64,000 nt of DNA from UBA6168 sp039819485 (GCA_039819485.1 JBCBRY010000027.1:21297-85296); one strand, 5' to 3'; shown: positions 49,911-59,158, numbered from the stretch's first letter. Made by a program: numbers and translations. The notes: generated by a model from the letters alone, not told the origin.

Positions 49911-52220
49911 TTATCGAGCGATCATCAGTTTTGCATAGTAAGGTTTTCCATCCGCCACCACCTGAATGATGTAAAGACCAGCGGGCTGGTTGCTTAGGTC
50001 GAATTGTTCTTTTTGTGAGATGGTGTTGTCGTAGTTGGCTTGGGTTATGATCCGGCCGCTCAAATCCATAACCTTCATTTGTACATTCATTGTGGTCGTC
50101 AGCTCAATATCCAGGTTGACCAGGCCAGTGGATGGGTTGGGGTAGAGGGTCATCGCTTCTACGCCGTATTCCTCGTCGGCACTTACCAATATGGTACCTA
50201 CCTCGAAAGTGAAAGTTTCCATACAGCCATTTGCATCAGTAATGTCCACAAAATAAGCGCCGGTGGGCAGTCCTTCCAGTATGCCTATATCACCCTCAGT
50301 TGTTTCGTTTGTGCTCCATTCGAAAGTATATGGGGCCGTACCACCGATTGGGGAAAACGTAGCAATGCCGTTGTTGCCGTTGGCAAATGCTCCTTGAATG
50401 TCGATGATGGGGCCAAAAGAAACCGGGCATCCGGTGATGTTGATATTGTCGAGGTCGAGCCAATAATCGCCTGCTCCCCATTTTCCAATAAACCTGATAT
50501 GGAGTGTCAGGCCGTCATAAGCATTTAATAAAATAGTTTGGCGGGTAAAATCCGTCGTAGGAATATGGTTGGTACTGTCAATAACGAGTACGGTCTCGTA
50601 GGTCTCTTCGCAGTCATCTGAAATCTGAACGATCAGCGAGTCCCCTCCGCTTAAGATGATAGAATCGGTGGGGAATCCCCAATCGACAAAACGATAGTCA
50701 AAATAAAAGGTGTCGACTGCGAATACGGGACCTATTCTTCCGGTGTTCAGGTTCATCTCCCGGTTGCTGTTCCAGAGGTTGACGCCAAATACTGCCGTCG
50801 GGTTATTGTGTTCGCCAGCGCCAAAAAGGAACGGGTCAGGGGCATCTGTTGTCCAGGTGTCAGCAATGGCGAGGTCTTCAAAATCTTCCATGACGGGTTT
50901 GGGAAACGAGTTGAGGAATTCAACCCGGAAGGTATCATTTGAAAGGTCGCTGTCATCTTCGAATTCGGTCCATGCCTCAATAACTACGGGGCCTGGCTGT
51001 AAGAAATCATACGTGGTTTCAAACTGAATGATCTGGGTGCTGTCATTGCCAACTACCCCGGTAAAAAGTCCATCCATTGGAGTAGGAATATTGGCCGGTA
51101 CGCCATTTACGGAGTAGAAAAAATTAAACAGGGTTTGTGGTGTTTGGCCAAAATTGGTCAGCCCAATTTCGATGGTATCACCTATCCCCAAATTACAGAA
51201 GTCATCCGCGTTCGGGCTGATGGTCGTTACCCCCACATCATTGAACCAAAGCGTCTGGAAGGTCAGTGGGCCGATTACTTCACTGGAATCCATCCCACAA
51301 TCTACCCCAAGGTATACATTGTACCAGGTCTTTTCATCAAGACCCGTTATCGTGAACGAATTCTGGCCAACGGCTGTGGTAACGGTCGTCCCTGTGCCCC
51401 TGATAAAACCTAATGGACCATATTCAAGGAAAACGCTACCATCGAAATTAAATGGCAATTCCCAGGCAGTGGTAGCATTGTCGGCGTTTACATCGGCCAT
51501 TCTCCAGTTTTTTGGAGCCTGACAAGAAGAGTCGCAGCCGATGAAGTCAAAAATGTCCCCCGTCACAGGAACAGGGTCGGGCCCATTGGAGTAAATGATA
51601 TTACCATCTGGGTCTAAAATGTTGAAACTATTCTCATCTTCGAAAAGGCCCGGAGAATAATTTACGCAAATAGGCACGGAACTGATCACTTCCAATTCGA
51701 AGGTCGCTTCTCCCATATCGCTGTCGGTCAAAGTGTAAATCAGTTCCTCTCCAAGATAAGACACGGTTAAAAAAGCACCGTCCCAGCTGTCGGATTCCTC
51801 ATCGAAAAGTTGAAAAGTGTACGTGCAGGTATTAGGGCATTCTGTTAGGAAGAATTCAGGACCAGCCGGGGCGCTCAGGTTATTGCCACAAACTGAATAG
51901 ATGTACAGTTGGTAGCTGACACAGGGGTTGAGGCTATCCAGTGTGATACCTGAAATAATGGTCGTTTCTGTCAACCCGCCACCCGGGGTAAACCCTTCCG
52001 GACCATATTCAACAATGTAAGAATCGGCTTCAGAGACGTCCGTCCAGTTCACAACGGCGCTTGAATCCATTACCTGATTGATGAAAATGAAACCTACTTC
52101 TGGCGAAGGGCAATTCTGTCCATTCAGGCCGTTGGCAAGAAACAGAAAGACAGGAAAAAGGATAGCATAAAGAAACTTTTTAATCAGATTGGGAAATAAC
52201 TGGGTGAAAGAAAATTTCAT
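49911..52220 (-). CDS. Large T9SS-secreted multidomain protein (fibronectin/adhesin-like)
   Basis: The 769-residue secreted protein has a signal peptide near 12-32 (Phe-Leu-Tyr-Ala-Ile-Leu-Phe-Pro-Val-Phe-Leu). Fibronectin type III-like domains follow (Val-Asn-Trp-Thr-Asp-Val-Ser-Glu-Ala-Asp-Ser-Tyr near 60; a second Ala-Thr-Thr-Ala-Trp-Glu near 255). A jelly-roll MAM-like region (Asp-Tyr-Trp-Leu-Asp-Leu-Asp-Asn-Ile-Asn-Ile), a SprB-like repeat (Pro-Tyr-Thr-Phe-Glu-Trp-Ser) and a T9SS type A domain at the end (Thr-Leu-Tyr-Pro-Asn-Pro-Ser) complete it. It is probably a surface adhesin. No enzymatic motif is seen. It diverges from the MerR regulator across a 257-base spacer. Confidence 0.85.
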   Translation of the reverse strand: MKFSFTQLFPNLIKKFLYAILFPVFLFLANGLNGQNCPSPEVGFIFINQVMDSSAVVNWTDVSEADSYIVEYGPEGFTPGGGLTETTIISGITLDSLNPCVSYQLYIYSVCGNNLSAPAGPEFFLTECPNTCTYTFQLFDEESDSWDGAFLTVSYLGEELIYTLTDSDMGEATFELEVISSVPICVNYSPGLFEDENSFNILDPDGNIIYSNGPDPVPVTGDIFDFIGCDSSCQAPKNWRMADVNADNATTAWELPFNFDGSVFLEYGPLGFIRGTGTTVTTAVGQNSFTITGLDEKTWYNVYLGVDCGMDSSEVIGPLTFQTLWFNDVGVTTISPNADDFCNLGIGDTIEIGLTNFGQTPQTLFNFFYSVNGVPANIPTPMDGLFTGVVGNDSTQIIQFETTYDFLQPGPVVIEAWTEFEDDSDLSNDTFRVEFLNSFPKPVMEDFEDLAIADTWTTDAPDPFLFGAGEHNNPTAVFGVNLWNSNREMNLNTGRIGPVFAVDTFYFDYRFVDWGFPTDSIILSGGDSLIVQISDDCEETYETVLVIDSTNHIPTTDFTRQTILLNAYDGLTLHIRFIGKWGAGDYWLDLDNINITGCPVSFGPIIDIQGAFANGNNGIATFSPIGGTAPYTFEWSTNETTEGDIGILEGLPTGAYFVDITDANGCMETFTFEVGTILVSADEEYGVEAMTLYPNPSTGLVNLDIELTTTMNVQMKVMDLSGRIITQANYDNTISQKEQFDLSNQPAGLYIIQVVADGKPYYAKLMIAR

Positions 52221-52477
52221 ATGGATATTTTTTAAAAACAGGACCTTAAAAAGTTCCGGTTTTTGCTGTAGTATGCGGTTAAGTACTTAAAGTATTTGAC
52301 AGAAGGGCTAAATTAGATAAAATCCGATTTACCTGCTTTGATTGCAATACGCCTTTCCATAAGCGCTGCCCAATTCGTCTGACACTTTGCAAATCCTTAA
52401 ACCTTTTTTGGGTATCCATGTTTCACACCTGAGATTATGTTTGAAAAACAGTTAATCGAGCTTCACTCCATTTAAAT

Positions 52478-53365
52478 ATGGCGATATACTCAATCAGCGA
52501 TTTGGAAAAAATTTCCGGTATAAAATCACACACCTTAAGGATGTGGGAACAGCGCTATGGTATATTGCAACCAAAGCGGACACCTACCAATATTCGCTAT
52601 TACGAGGACGAAGATCTCCAATTGATTCTCAATATTGCTTTCCTGAACCGCAATGGCTATAAAATTTCCAAGATAGCCGCCATGAGCAAGCAAGACCTCA
52701 TGGAAAAAGTGAGTGCTGTCTCAGATGTACAAGTGGGGCTGGATGCAGAACTGGATGTACTGACCTTGTCGGTCATCGAGATGGACGAGTATAAATTTAC
52801 CCGCATTCTGGACAGCCACATCAAACATCGGGGGTTTGAAAGGGCAATGGTTGAAATCGTATATCCTTTTCTGGAAAAATTGAGCCTTTTGTGGCTGACC
52901 GGTTCTATCCGTCCGGTGCAGGAAAATTTTATTACCCTCATTATCCGCAATCGACTGATCACGGCCATCGAAGCATTGCCATTGACTACCAACCGTGATG
53001 CGAAAAAATTCCTGCTGTACCTGCCAAAAGACGAACAACAGGAATTGAGCCTGCTTTTCATGCAGTACGTCATTAAAAGTAGGGGGCACAGAGTGGTCAA
53101 CCTGGGGCCGGGCATGGCCATAGTCGATTTGAAGGATGCCTGTCAAATCCTGCACCCCGAATATATTTTCACAATCCTTTCTGAAAACTTCAACAAGGAG
53201 CCAGTCCAGCGTTATTTGCAGAACCTTGCTACTGCTTCCAACGGTACTGAGCTTTTGCTCACTGGCTACCTGGTCGCTTCCCAACATACCCAGTTGCCCG
53301 ATAAGGCGACATTCCTGCCAAGCCTGAACGATGCCATCGAATTTTTGGAAAACCTGGATGAATAA
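52478..53365 (+). CDS. CarH/LitR-like MerR regulator with degenerate cobalamin site
   Basis: The 295-residue protein has a MerR winged helix at 1-70 (Ser-His-Thr-Leu-Arg-Met-Trp-Glu-Gln-Arg-Tyr-Gly-Ile-Leu), a helical B12-binding-2 cap (about 85-170) and a Rossmann B12-binding domain (about 175-290). This is the layout of CarH, the light-sensing repressor of carotenoid genes. Trp139 and Glu149 of the cap motif are kept with CarH spacing (Trp+10 Glu), but the next residue is Asn150 instead of His. No histidine occurs between 150 and 203, so the lower axial ligand of cobalamin is missing. It may act without B12. A crt cluster lies 11-14 kb to the left. Confidence 0.87.
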   Translation: MAIYSISDLEKISGIKSHTLRMWEQRYGILQPKRTPTNIRYYEDEDLQLILNIAFLNRNGYKISKIAAMSKQDLMEKVSAVSDVQVGLDAELDVLTLSVIEMDEYKFTRILDSHIKHRGFERAMVEIVYPFLEKLSLLWLTGSIRPVQENFITLIIRNRLITAIEALPLTTNRDAKKFLLYLPKDEQQELSLLFMQYVIKSRGHRVVNLGPGMAIVDLKDACQILHPEYIFTILSENFNKEPVQRYLQNLATASNGTELLLTGYLVASQHTQLPDKATFLPSLNDAIEFLENLDE

Positions 53366-54103
53366 TCTGTTCTTACTCCACTTCCTGGGATATCATTTTA
53401 TGGGCTCTGGTTGCAAATTATATTAAAATCATTATGTTTGCCCCAATTATTACCGTTCCTAACAATTTAGACTATACGCTCGCCTAAGTATTTATCGAGT
53501 TTTATTTTTTAATCCTATTTGCCAAACGGGCAGTCATTTCGATCAATATTTGATTACAAGATCATTTTTCTAAATTCAAGGTAAGTCGGTACATGGATTT
53601 TGCTAAGGCTACAATCCTCTGAAATTAAAGACACGCACCAACCATTATTGGCTAATACTACCTTGTTTGGTTAAATCAAGAACTGCTCAATATAAAAGGA
53701 TATCATGTTCATGCCCTAAAGTGGGCATTTATTATACAGCCACCACAAAAAATACAAAGGCCAATCCATTGCTGGCGTTGGCCGAATAGCCAAAGTGGTT
53801 CGGCGGCAAATGGCCGCCGAACACTTGGCTGTGGTGCTTAAAAAATATAAGCCTCTTTTATTTCTTTAATAACGAGGGCAAAAACAAGGGAGGGGAATGT
53901 CTCCACCTGTAGGTTTTTTTTTAATGCTTAGTCCAATATTGTATAGAGTGCAATAACGGCGAAAGGGTATCAAGTGACTTATTTAGGCCATAGCAAATTT
54001 AAGACATATTTGTAAAATGTTCAAACCTAAAAAAACGATTGATGTGGAATCAATTTAATCTGGCTTCAAAATTAATTTGAAAGAAAATTAAATTTCAGGA
54101 TGG
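53366..54103. other. 738-bp spacer with one strong hairpin
   Basis: I see no gene. It separates two convergent genes. AT-rich stretches surround the hairpin at 53788-53830. Nothing like a transposon end was identified. Confidence 0.5.
53788..53830. repeat. GC-rich inverted repeat in the MerR-TPR spacer
   Basis: AGCCAAAGTGGTTCGGCGGC (53788-53807) pairs with the inverse arm ending AACACTTGGCT (53830), with one bulge and a loop of about 4 nt. It contrasts with the AT-rich surroundings and may terminate either neighbour. Confidence 0.7.
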
Positions 54104-56170
54104 TCATCGGTTTTGTCTTTCTTGCGCAATATTTGGGTTTATTTCTATTGCCTGCTGAATATAAATTTGTCCTTGTTCCGGCTGTCCGGCATTCATGTAA
54201 GCACTTCCGAGATTATATAATGCGTCTGCATCTTCAGGTTTTAGTTTTAGTGCTTTAAAAAAATAATCCACGGCCTTTTGTACCTGCCCACCAACACCGT
54301 GCACCACTCCCAACAATCTTAGTACTTCATATTCGTCCGGGCGCATTTCATACGCTTTTAATAAATATTGCAACGATTTATTTAAATCACCTTTTTGTTC
54401 ACCATAATAGCGGCCCGCATCCCGGTAGGTAATTCCCAGGTTGTTTTTTGCTTCTCCGTAATCCGGGTCTAATTTTAATGCCTGGTTGTAAGCCTGGATA
54501 GCTGCTTCGTAATTTTGCAGGTAATTGTTCGCATTGCCCAACAATAAGTATGGGTTTTTATAACCAGGGTGAATTCTTGTCGCTTCGTTCAAATGGCCGA
54601 CAGCCTCAGTGAGCATGTTTTTTTTATTGATTTCATTTTCAGGTTTTAAAGATTGGGCAATTAATTCACCGCCACAGGCATTCCTTAGTTTGGCACTGTT
54701 CGGTACGGCTTTTATATCCGTCAGAAATAAAGTATAATTATCCTTCCATGAAAAGTTTCTCGAAAATGTTAGTGCTGCAAAAACGACAACAACAGCCAGC
54801 CCTCCCATCGCCATGTTTTGATTAAATGCTTTTTTCGAAATAAACCAGTAAAATAAATAGGCTATAATAAAACAAAAACCGACCGATGGCATGAATAAAA
54901 ATCGTTCGCTCATGTTAGTGCCAATGGGAAAAGGAATATTGGAGACTAAGAACAAAGTGCCTAAATAAAATAAAATACCAAAACTAACAGGATCTTTTTT
55001 GGGTAAACGAATCAGTGCATAAACACCCAGTCCGACATATGCCAAGACGCTTAAAATGACCTGCCACTTGCCAAATGTCATCATTTCCACCGCTCTCGGA
55101 TAATAATCGTGGCTTAAGGGGTGAGGTATAAAAAGCAATTTTATATAATAGCCAAGTGTGTAAAGAATGGTAGCCATTTTTTCGCCACCGGAAAAATCTA
55201 CATACTGATTGTTGACCAGTTTTAAAAAGGGGTTGTTCATTAATTCCCTTGGCGTTTCACCGCCAAAGTTCCAGCCTAAAATGCTTCCTCGAATAATGAC
55301 AAATAAAATAGCCAGTGCCAGAAAGGGCAACGTCTTGGAAATGATTTCCCCTGTTTTCGCTTTGGTGAAAAAATAATAAACAAGTGGAATAACGGCTACA
55401 AATGTAACGGCATTTTCTTTTGCGAAAAGTGCAATAAAAAATATGGCAGCTCCAATTAAATTTAACAACGGTTTTTTTTCATAAAATGATTTTAACGAAA
55501 AGTATAAACCGGCCAGCCCTCCCAACAGGCTCATTATTTCGTCCCGTCCTTTTACATTCGCCACAACTTCTGTGTGGACAGGGTGAGCTAAAAATAATAG
55601 TGTAGCACCGAGTGCAATAAAAGCGGCCTGGTCTTTCCAGGAAGTCGGCTTTTGGGTCGGAGATAAAATTTGCAGAAATACCCAAAACAAAAGCACGCAG
55701 GTCAGGCCAAATAAAAGGGTATTAATAAAATGGCCGATAAATTTTACGGTATTCAAGGATCCCGACTCGTCGGGGTCAAAAACCTCATCGCCATCTTTGT
55801 TCTTTACAACCTGTCCGTTTTCATTTTTCTTTTTTTTCGAAAATAGTTGCACTTCCAGTGCATACATGATCGGCGTAAGTGGCCGGTAACGCCCCCCCGA
55901 TACAAGTGATTCTTTTCCTTCTACTTTAAAAAAACCGCGGAAAGTATCATACTTCATTAAGCCGGGAATACCGGCAACTCCCTTTGTGGTAAATTCATTA
56001 TCGTAAATTACAATGGCATCATCCACTGCATAATTATGCCGCCAGGTGTTGGCATACAGCAGGACTCCGAGTGCAAAAATGATCCAACTCCATTTCTTTA
56101 CAAAATTGCTGTCCGACTGAGTGGCGATTTTTTTGTTTTTCCTGGAAACTGATTTTTTTCGTTTTGCCAT
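54104..56170 (-). CDS. TMTC-like GT-C glycosyltransferase with C-terminal TPRs
   Basis: The 688-residue protein has a basic N-terminal tail and about ten to eleven transmembrane helices between 28 and 470. The first extramembrane loop contains Tyr-Ala-Val-Asp-Asp-Ala-Ile-Val-Ile, the aspartate pair typical of GT-C (PMT/TMTC) enzymes. Five to six tetratricopeptide repeats fill about 520-680 (for example Pro-Tyr-Leu-Leu-Leu-Gly-Asn-Ala and Ala-Lys-Asn-Asn-Leu-Gly-Ile-Thr-Tyr). The arrangement is that of eukaryotic TMTC O-mannosyltransferases and bacterial homologues. It may transfer a sugar from a lipid donor to exported proteins. The donor and target are not known. Confidence 0.85.
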   Translation of the reverse strand: MAKRKKSVSRKNKKIATQSDSNFVKKWSWIIFALGVLLYANTWRHNYAVDDAIVIYDNEFTTKGVAGIPGLMKYDTFRGFFKVEGKESLVSGGRYRPLTPIMYALEVQLFSKKKKNENGQVVKNKDGDEVFDPDESGSLNTVKFIGHFINTLLFGLTCVLLFWVFLQILSPTQKPTSWKDQAAFIALGATLLFLAHPVHTEVVANVKGRDEIMSLLGGLAGLYFSLKSFYEKKPLLNLIGAAIFFIALFAKENAVTFVAVIPLVYYFFTKAKTGEIISKTLPFLALAILFVIIRGSILGWNFGGETPRELMNNPFLKLVNNQYVDFSGGEKMATILYTLGYYIKLLFIPHPLSHDYYPRAVEMMTFGKWQVILSVLAYVGLGVYALIRLPKKDPVSFGILFYLGTLFLVSNIPFPIGTNMSERFLFMPSVGFCFIIAYLFYWFISKKAFNQNMAMGGLAVVVVFAALTFSRNFSWKDNYTLFLTDIKAVPNSAKLRNACGGELIAQSLKPENEINKKNMLTEAVGHLNEATRIHPGYKNPYLLLGNANNYLQNYEAAIQAYNQALKLDPDYGEAKNNLGITYRDAGRYYGEQKGDLNKSLQYLLKAYEMRPDEYEVLRLLGVVHGVGGQVQKAVDYFFKALKLKPEDADALYNLGSAYMNAGQPEQGQIYIQQAIEINPNIAQERQNR

Positions 56171-56365
56171 TTGAGGAAAGTAAAATTGAACGACGTGAAA
56201 TTCTGTTTATTAATCGGAAATGCAAATGTAGTGAAACGAAATCCCGTATTTTATTCGGGGAGTAAAATAAAGCGAAGCGAAATTCTGCATCTTGTCAGGA
56301 AGTAAAAGTGATGGATCAAATATGAAAAATCCTTCCACTGCCTACCGCCCACCGCCCACCGTCCC

Positions 56366-56373
56366 TATCTTTG
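56366..56373 (+). promoter_or_regulatory. Possible -7 promoter element of trhO
   Basis: TATCTTTG followed by CG matches the TAnnTTTG consensus 50 bases before the trhO start codon. The -33 region is GC-rich and lacks TTTG. Confidence 0.35.
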
Positions 56374-56422
56374 CGCCTTCCATTTCAGGATAACCTGCAA
56401 TTGTCACTGAAAAACATAAAAA

Positions 56423-57466
56423 ATGATCTTATATAACAGAGTCAACAATGACGAACTGAAGCAGCGCTTGCTAGAAAGTAACGAAAAGCGCGTTACCCTT
56501 TCCTTTTATCAGTATGCCCACATCAATAATCCAGAACTTTTCCGCAACCAGCTGTACCAAATGCTGGCTGAAGTTGGTGTCTTTGGCCGCATCTATGTGG
56601 CCGGCGAGGGCGTGAATGGCCAGATTTCCGTTCCCGAAAAGAACTTCGAGGCGTTTAAGGAAAAGCTTTTTTCCGTTCCTTTCTTAAAAGGCATCCGCCT
56701 CAATATTGCGATTGAAGATGACGGAAAATCCTTTTTCAAATTAAAAATCAAAGTCCGCAAAAAAATAGTTGCCGATGGCCTCGACGATAAAAGTTTTGAC
56801 GTGACCAAACGGGGCAGGCACCTCGACGCCAAAAGCTACAACGACCTCACCGACGATCCTGAGACCATCGTGGTAGACATGCGTAACCATTACGAGAGCG
56901 AGGTCGGCTATTTTGAAAATGCCATCCGCCCCGATGTAGTGACCTTCCGCGAAGCTCTGCCGTTGGTGGAAGATATGTTGGCCGATAAGAAGGACAAAAA
57001 CATCGTGATGTACTGCACGGGAGGCATCCGCTGCGAAAAAGCCAGTGCCTACTATCTGCACAAAGGGTTTGAAAATGTCCACATGGTGGATGGGGGAATC
57101 ATTGAGTATGCCCGCCAGTGTGAAGAACAAGGGCTGCCCAACAAATTTATTGGCAAAAACTTCGTTTTCGACGAACGCCTCGGCGAGCGCATCAGCGATC
57201 AGGTTGTGGCCAAATGCCACCAGTGCGGTGCGCCCTGCGATACCCATATCAACTGCGCCAACGACGCCTGCCACCTGCTTTTCATCCAATGCGATGCCTG
57301 CGCCGAAAAGTACCGTAGCTGCTGTTCAACGAAGTGCAGCGATTTTACCCGGCGACCGGAAGAGGAGCAGAAAGAGTTGCGGAAGACAGAAGTGTTCAAC
57401 GGATCAAAATTCAGCAAGGGGAGGTACAAGGCATTTCATGGCTCGCATGGGTTGGTGATGGATTGA
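56423..57466 (+). CDS. trhO: tRNA uridine(34) hydroxylase (rhodanese-like)
   Basis: The 347-residue protein has an N-terminal acylphosphatase-like domain (about 25-120), a rhodanese domain (about 130-235) with Cys198-Thr-Gly-Gly-Ile-Arg-Cys204, and a C-terminal zinc-ribbon-like region with several Cys pairs (His-Gln-Cys-Gly-Ala-Pro-Cys and Cys-Asp-Ala-Cys). This is the TrhO/YceA family, which hydroxylates U34 of tRNAs to ho5U in an oxygen-dependent way. The catalytic Cys198 is present. The T9SS-domain relic on the opposite strand overlaps its last codons. Confidence 0.92.
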   Translation: MILYNRVNNDELKQRLLESNEKRVTLSFYQYAHINNPELFRNQLYQMLAEVGVFGRIYVAGEGVNGQISVPEKNFEAFKEKLFSVPFLKGIRLNIAIEDDGKSFFKLKIKVRKKIVADGLDDKSFDVTKRGRHLDAKSYNDLTDDPETIVVDMRNHYESEVGYFENAIRPDVVTFREALPLVEDMLADKKDKNIVMYCTGGIRCEKASAYYLHKGFENVHMVDGGIIEYARQCEEQGLPNKFIGKNFVFDERLGERISDQVVAKCHQCGAPCDTHINCANDACHLLFIQCDACAEKYRSCCSTKCSDFTRRPEEEQKELRKTEVFNGSKFSKGRYKAFHGSHGLVMD

Positions 57467-57633
57467 TTTTTCATACTCTCTTGAAGGTGAGTCATGTTCA
57501 CCAACCTGCGTCTGCTGTCGTAGACCTGAATGATCCCTGTCCGGTATTTTCCATTAATCCAAACATTGGCTAATCCGTTCGCCGGGTTGGGAAATAACGT
57601 GATGCGTTTTTCCTGTTTTACAAACTTGATTTT
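57436..57633 (-). pseudogene. Relic of a T9SS type A sorting domain
   Basis: On the minus strand a frame without a start codon encodes Lys-Arg-Ile-Thr-Leu-Phe-Pro-Asn-Pro-Ala-Asn-Gly-Leu-Ala-Asn-Val-Trp-Ile and then Gly-Ile-Ile-Gln-Val-Tyr-Asp, the first half of a type A sorting domain. The usual closing Leu-Pro-Ala-Gly-x-Tyr strand is gone. A TAA lies directly upstream of the frame, and it runs into the trhO 3' end. It is the tail of a secreted-protein gene whose body has been deleted. Confidence 0.75.
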
Positions 57634-57727
57634 TTAGGAAAAAGAAAAATGATGAGTGGTCGGCGTACGGCGAGAAGCGGTTGCCGCCAGTTAATATTTG
57701 AAAAAAATAAATGTATTTTGTGCAAAT

Positions 57728-57760
57728 AAAAAAAGGGCAGACATAAAAATATGTCCACCC
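57728..57760 (-). terminator. Orphan minus-strand terminator-like hairpin
   Basis: GGGCAGACAT (57735-57744) pairs with ATGTCCACCC (57751-57760) with two wobble/mismatch positions and a 6-nt loop. On the minus strand seven T follow. No minus-strand gene ends here, so it marks either an unseen small RNA or a lost gene. Confidence 0.55.
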
Positions 57761-57982
57761 CTACTCCAATCGTCTTACGTAAATTTTTCGTTAATGGGAT
57801 TCAAAATAATGTGTGATGCATATCAACACGTATTTGCGATGTAGTACCTAATACTATGCCATCGAAGTGTTTTTAATTTTCAAGATAGTAGTTGGGAAAT
57901 TGGTTTTGACCAGTGATTGCAAATATACATAGTAACCTGTTCTTTTGCAAGAAACACTGACTCCTATATGGTACGGAAGGTA

Positions 57983-58000
57983 GAACAAAAGCTTTTGTTC
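57983..58000. repeat. 18-nt perfect palindrome upstream of the GAF-LuxR gene
   Basis: GAACAAAAGCTTTTGTTC is perfectly self-complementary, with no loop, and is followed by CATTTTTTTG. It lies 164 bases upstream of the regulator start and could be an operator for a dimeric regulator, or a terminator. Confidence 0.7.
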
Positions 58001-58163
58001 CATTTTTTTGTGTTCGTAAGTACAATGTTTACAGACCCGTTTTTTGCAGAAATATAAATTTGTAATTTGGTCTTTTTATAAATGACATTAACAATCGGAT
58101 AATTGAAATTTGGCAATGATTGATTGTAATATTTCTTCACCGATCATTTTTACCTGAACAACG

Positions 58164-59153
58164 TTGGCCAATTCCAATCCATCTATTCCCAGTGCCCACC
58201 ACTTGCAGATTTTGAATGCCATTGCCAGGGCACTGAACGGGGCCGTTGAATTACAGTCCATCCTGGATATTGCGCTCGGGCAGACCGTGGAATTATTAAA
58301 CCTGCAGACTGGCTGGGTCTGGCTGGTCAACCCCGGCTCGCGGTCGGTGTACTTAGCGGCTTCTCACCATTTGCCCCCCGCACTGGCCCAGCATCCGGAA
58401 CGGTTGTCGGGCTGGTGTTACTGCATCGATAAATATTTGGCGAGCCACCTGGAGGAGGCGATCAATATCAGTGACATTACCTGTACCCGTTTGAAAGACC
58501 TGACGGAAGGAACGGACGGCATAAAATATCACGCCAGCATCCCACTCCTGTCGGGTCGGCAAAAGGTGGGCATCATGAACGTTGTGCATCCCAAATCAGA
58601 AGAACTGGACGAAAGCCAATTAAAGTTGCTTTATACCATCGGCGATTTATTAGGCATGGCTATTGGCCGCACCCACCAATATGAAAACAGCCGCCGGATG
58701 GGGGCCGTGGACGAAAGGAAGCGGTTGTCGGTCAGTTTAAAAAAACATTTATTAAACGGTATTGATGCACTCGAATTAAAAAACAAAGCCATGCAGGCCT
58801 GGCTGGAATCAGGAGATAAAAAAAAGTTGGAAAATGCGATCAGGCAATCAAAACAATTATTGGAAGAAATAAAAAACATGACTGAACGCAGCTTGTCCGA
58901 CCTCGATACCCACGAACGAAAGCACCAGGATTTGGTTCCTATTAAATATCCGACCGTTCCGCTGACGGACCGGGAAATGGAAGTGCTTCAACAATTACAA
59001 AAAGGGCGGAGCAATAAAGAAATTGCCACTGTTCTTTTTATTTCCGAGCGCACCGTCAAATTCCACGTCAGTGCAATCCTCCAAAAATTAAATGCGACCA
59101 ACCGGACCGAAGCCGTCCAAATAGCCATGCAACGGGGCATTCTTTTTTTATAA
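58164..59153 (+). CDS. GAF-domain LuxR-family transcriptional regulator
   Basis: The 329-residue protein starts at a TTG (58164); no ATG lies in frame nearby. Residues 10-175 form a GAF domain, followed by a helical linker of about 70 residues (about 180-245) that resembles the dimerisation segment of NarL-type sensor kinases. A LuxR/FixJ-type helix-turn-helix ends it (about 265-325; Leu-Thr-Asp-Arg-Glu-Met-Glu-Val-Leu...Asn-Lys-Glu-Ile-Ala...Arg-Thr-Val-Lys-Phe-His). It looks like a one-component version of a histidine-kinase GAF sensor. The ligand could be a small molecule or redox cue; none is visible. Confidence 0.87.
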   Translation: MANSNPSIPSAHHLQILNAIARALNGAVELQSILDIALGQTVELLNLQTGWVWLVNPGSRSVYLAASHHLPPALAQHPERLSGWCYCIDKYLASHLEEAINISDITCTRLKDLTEGTDGIKYHASIPLLSGRQKVGIMNVVHPKSEELDESQLKLLYTIGDLLGMAIGRTHQYENSRRMGAVDERKRLSVSLKKHLLNGIDALELKNKAMQAWLESGDKKKLENAIRQSKQLLEEIKNMTERSLSDLDTHERKHQDLVPIKYPTVPLTDREMEVLQQLQKGRSNKEIATVLFISERTVKFHVSAILQKLNATNRTEAVQIAMQRGILFL

Positions 59154-59158
59154 AGTAA

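Larger units (their letters stand above)
57634..58163. other. 530-bp spacer with a minus-strand terminator and a palindrome
   Basis: No convincing gene was found on either strand. Marked structures are the minus-strand terminator-like hairpin (57735-57760) and the palindrome at 57983-58000. The terminator without a gene could end a small RNA or the remains of the T9SS gene. Confidence 0.5.
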
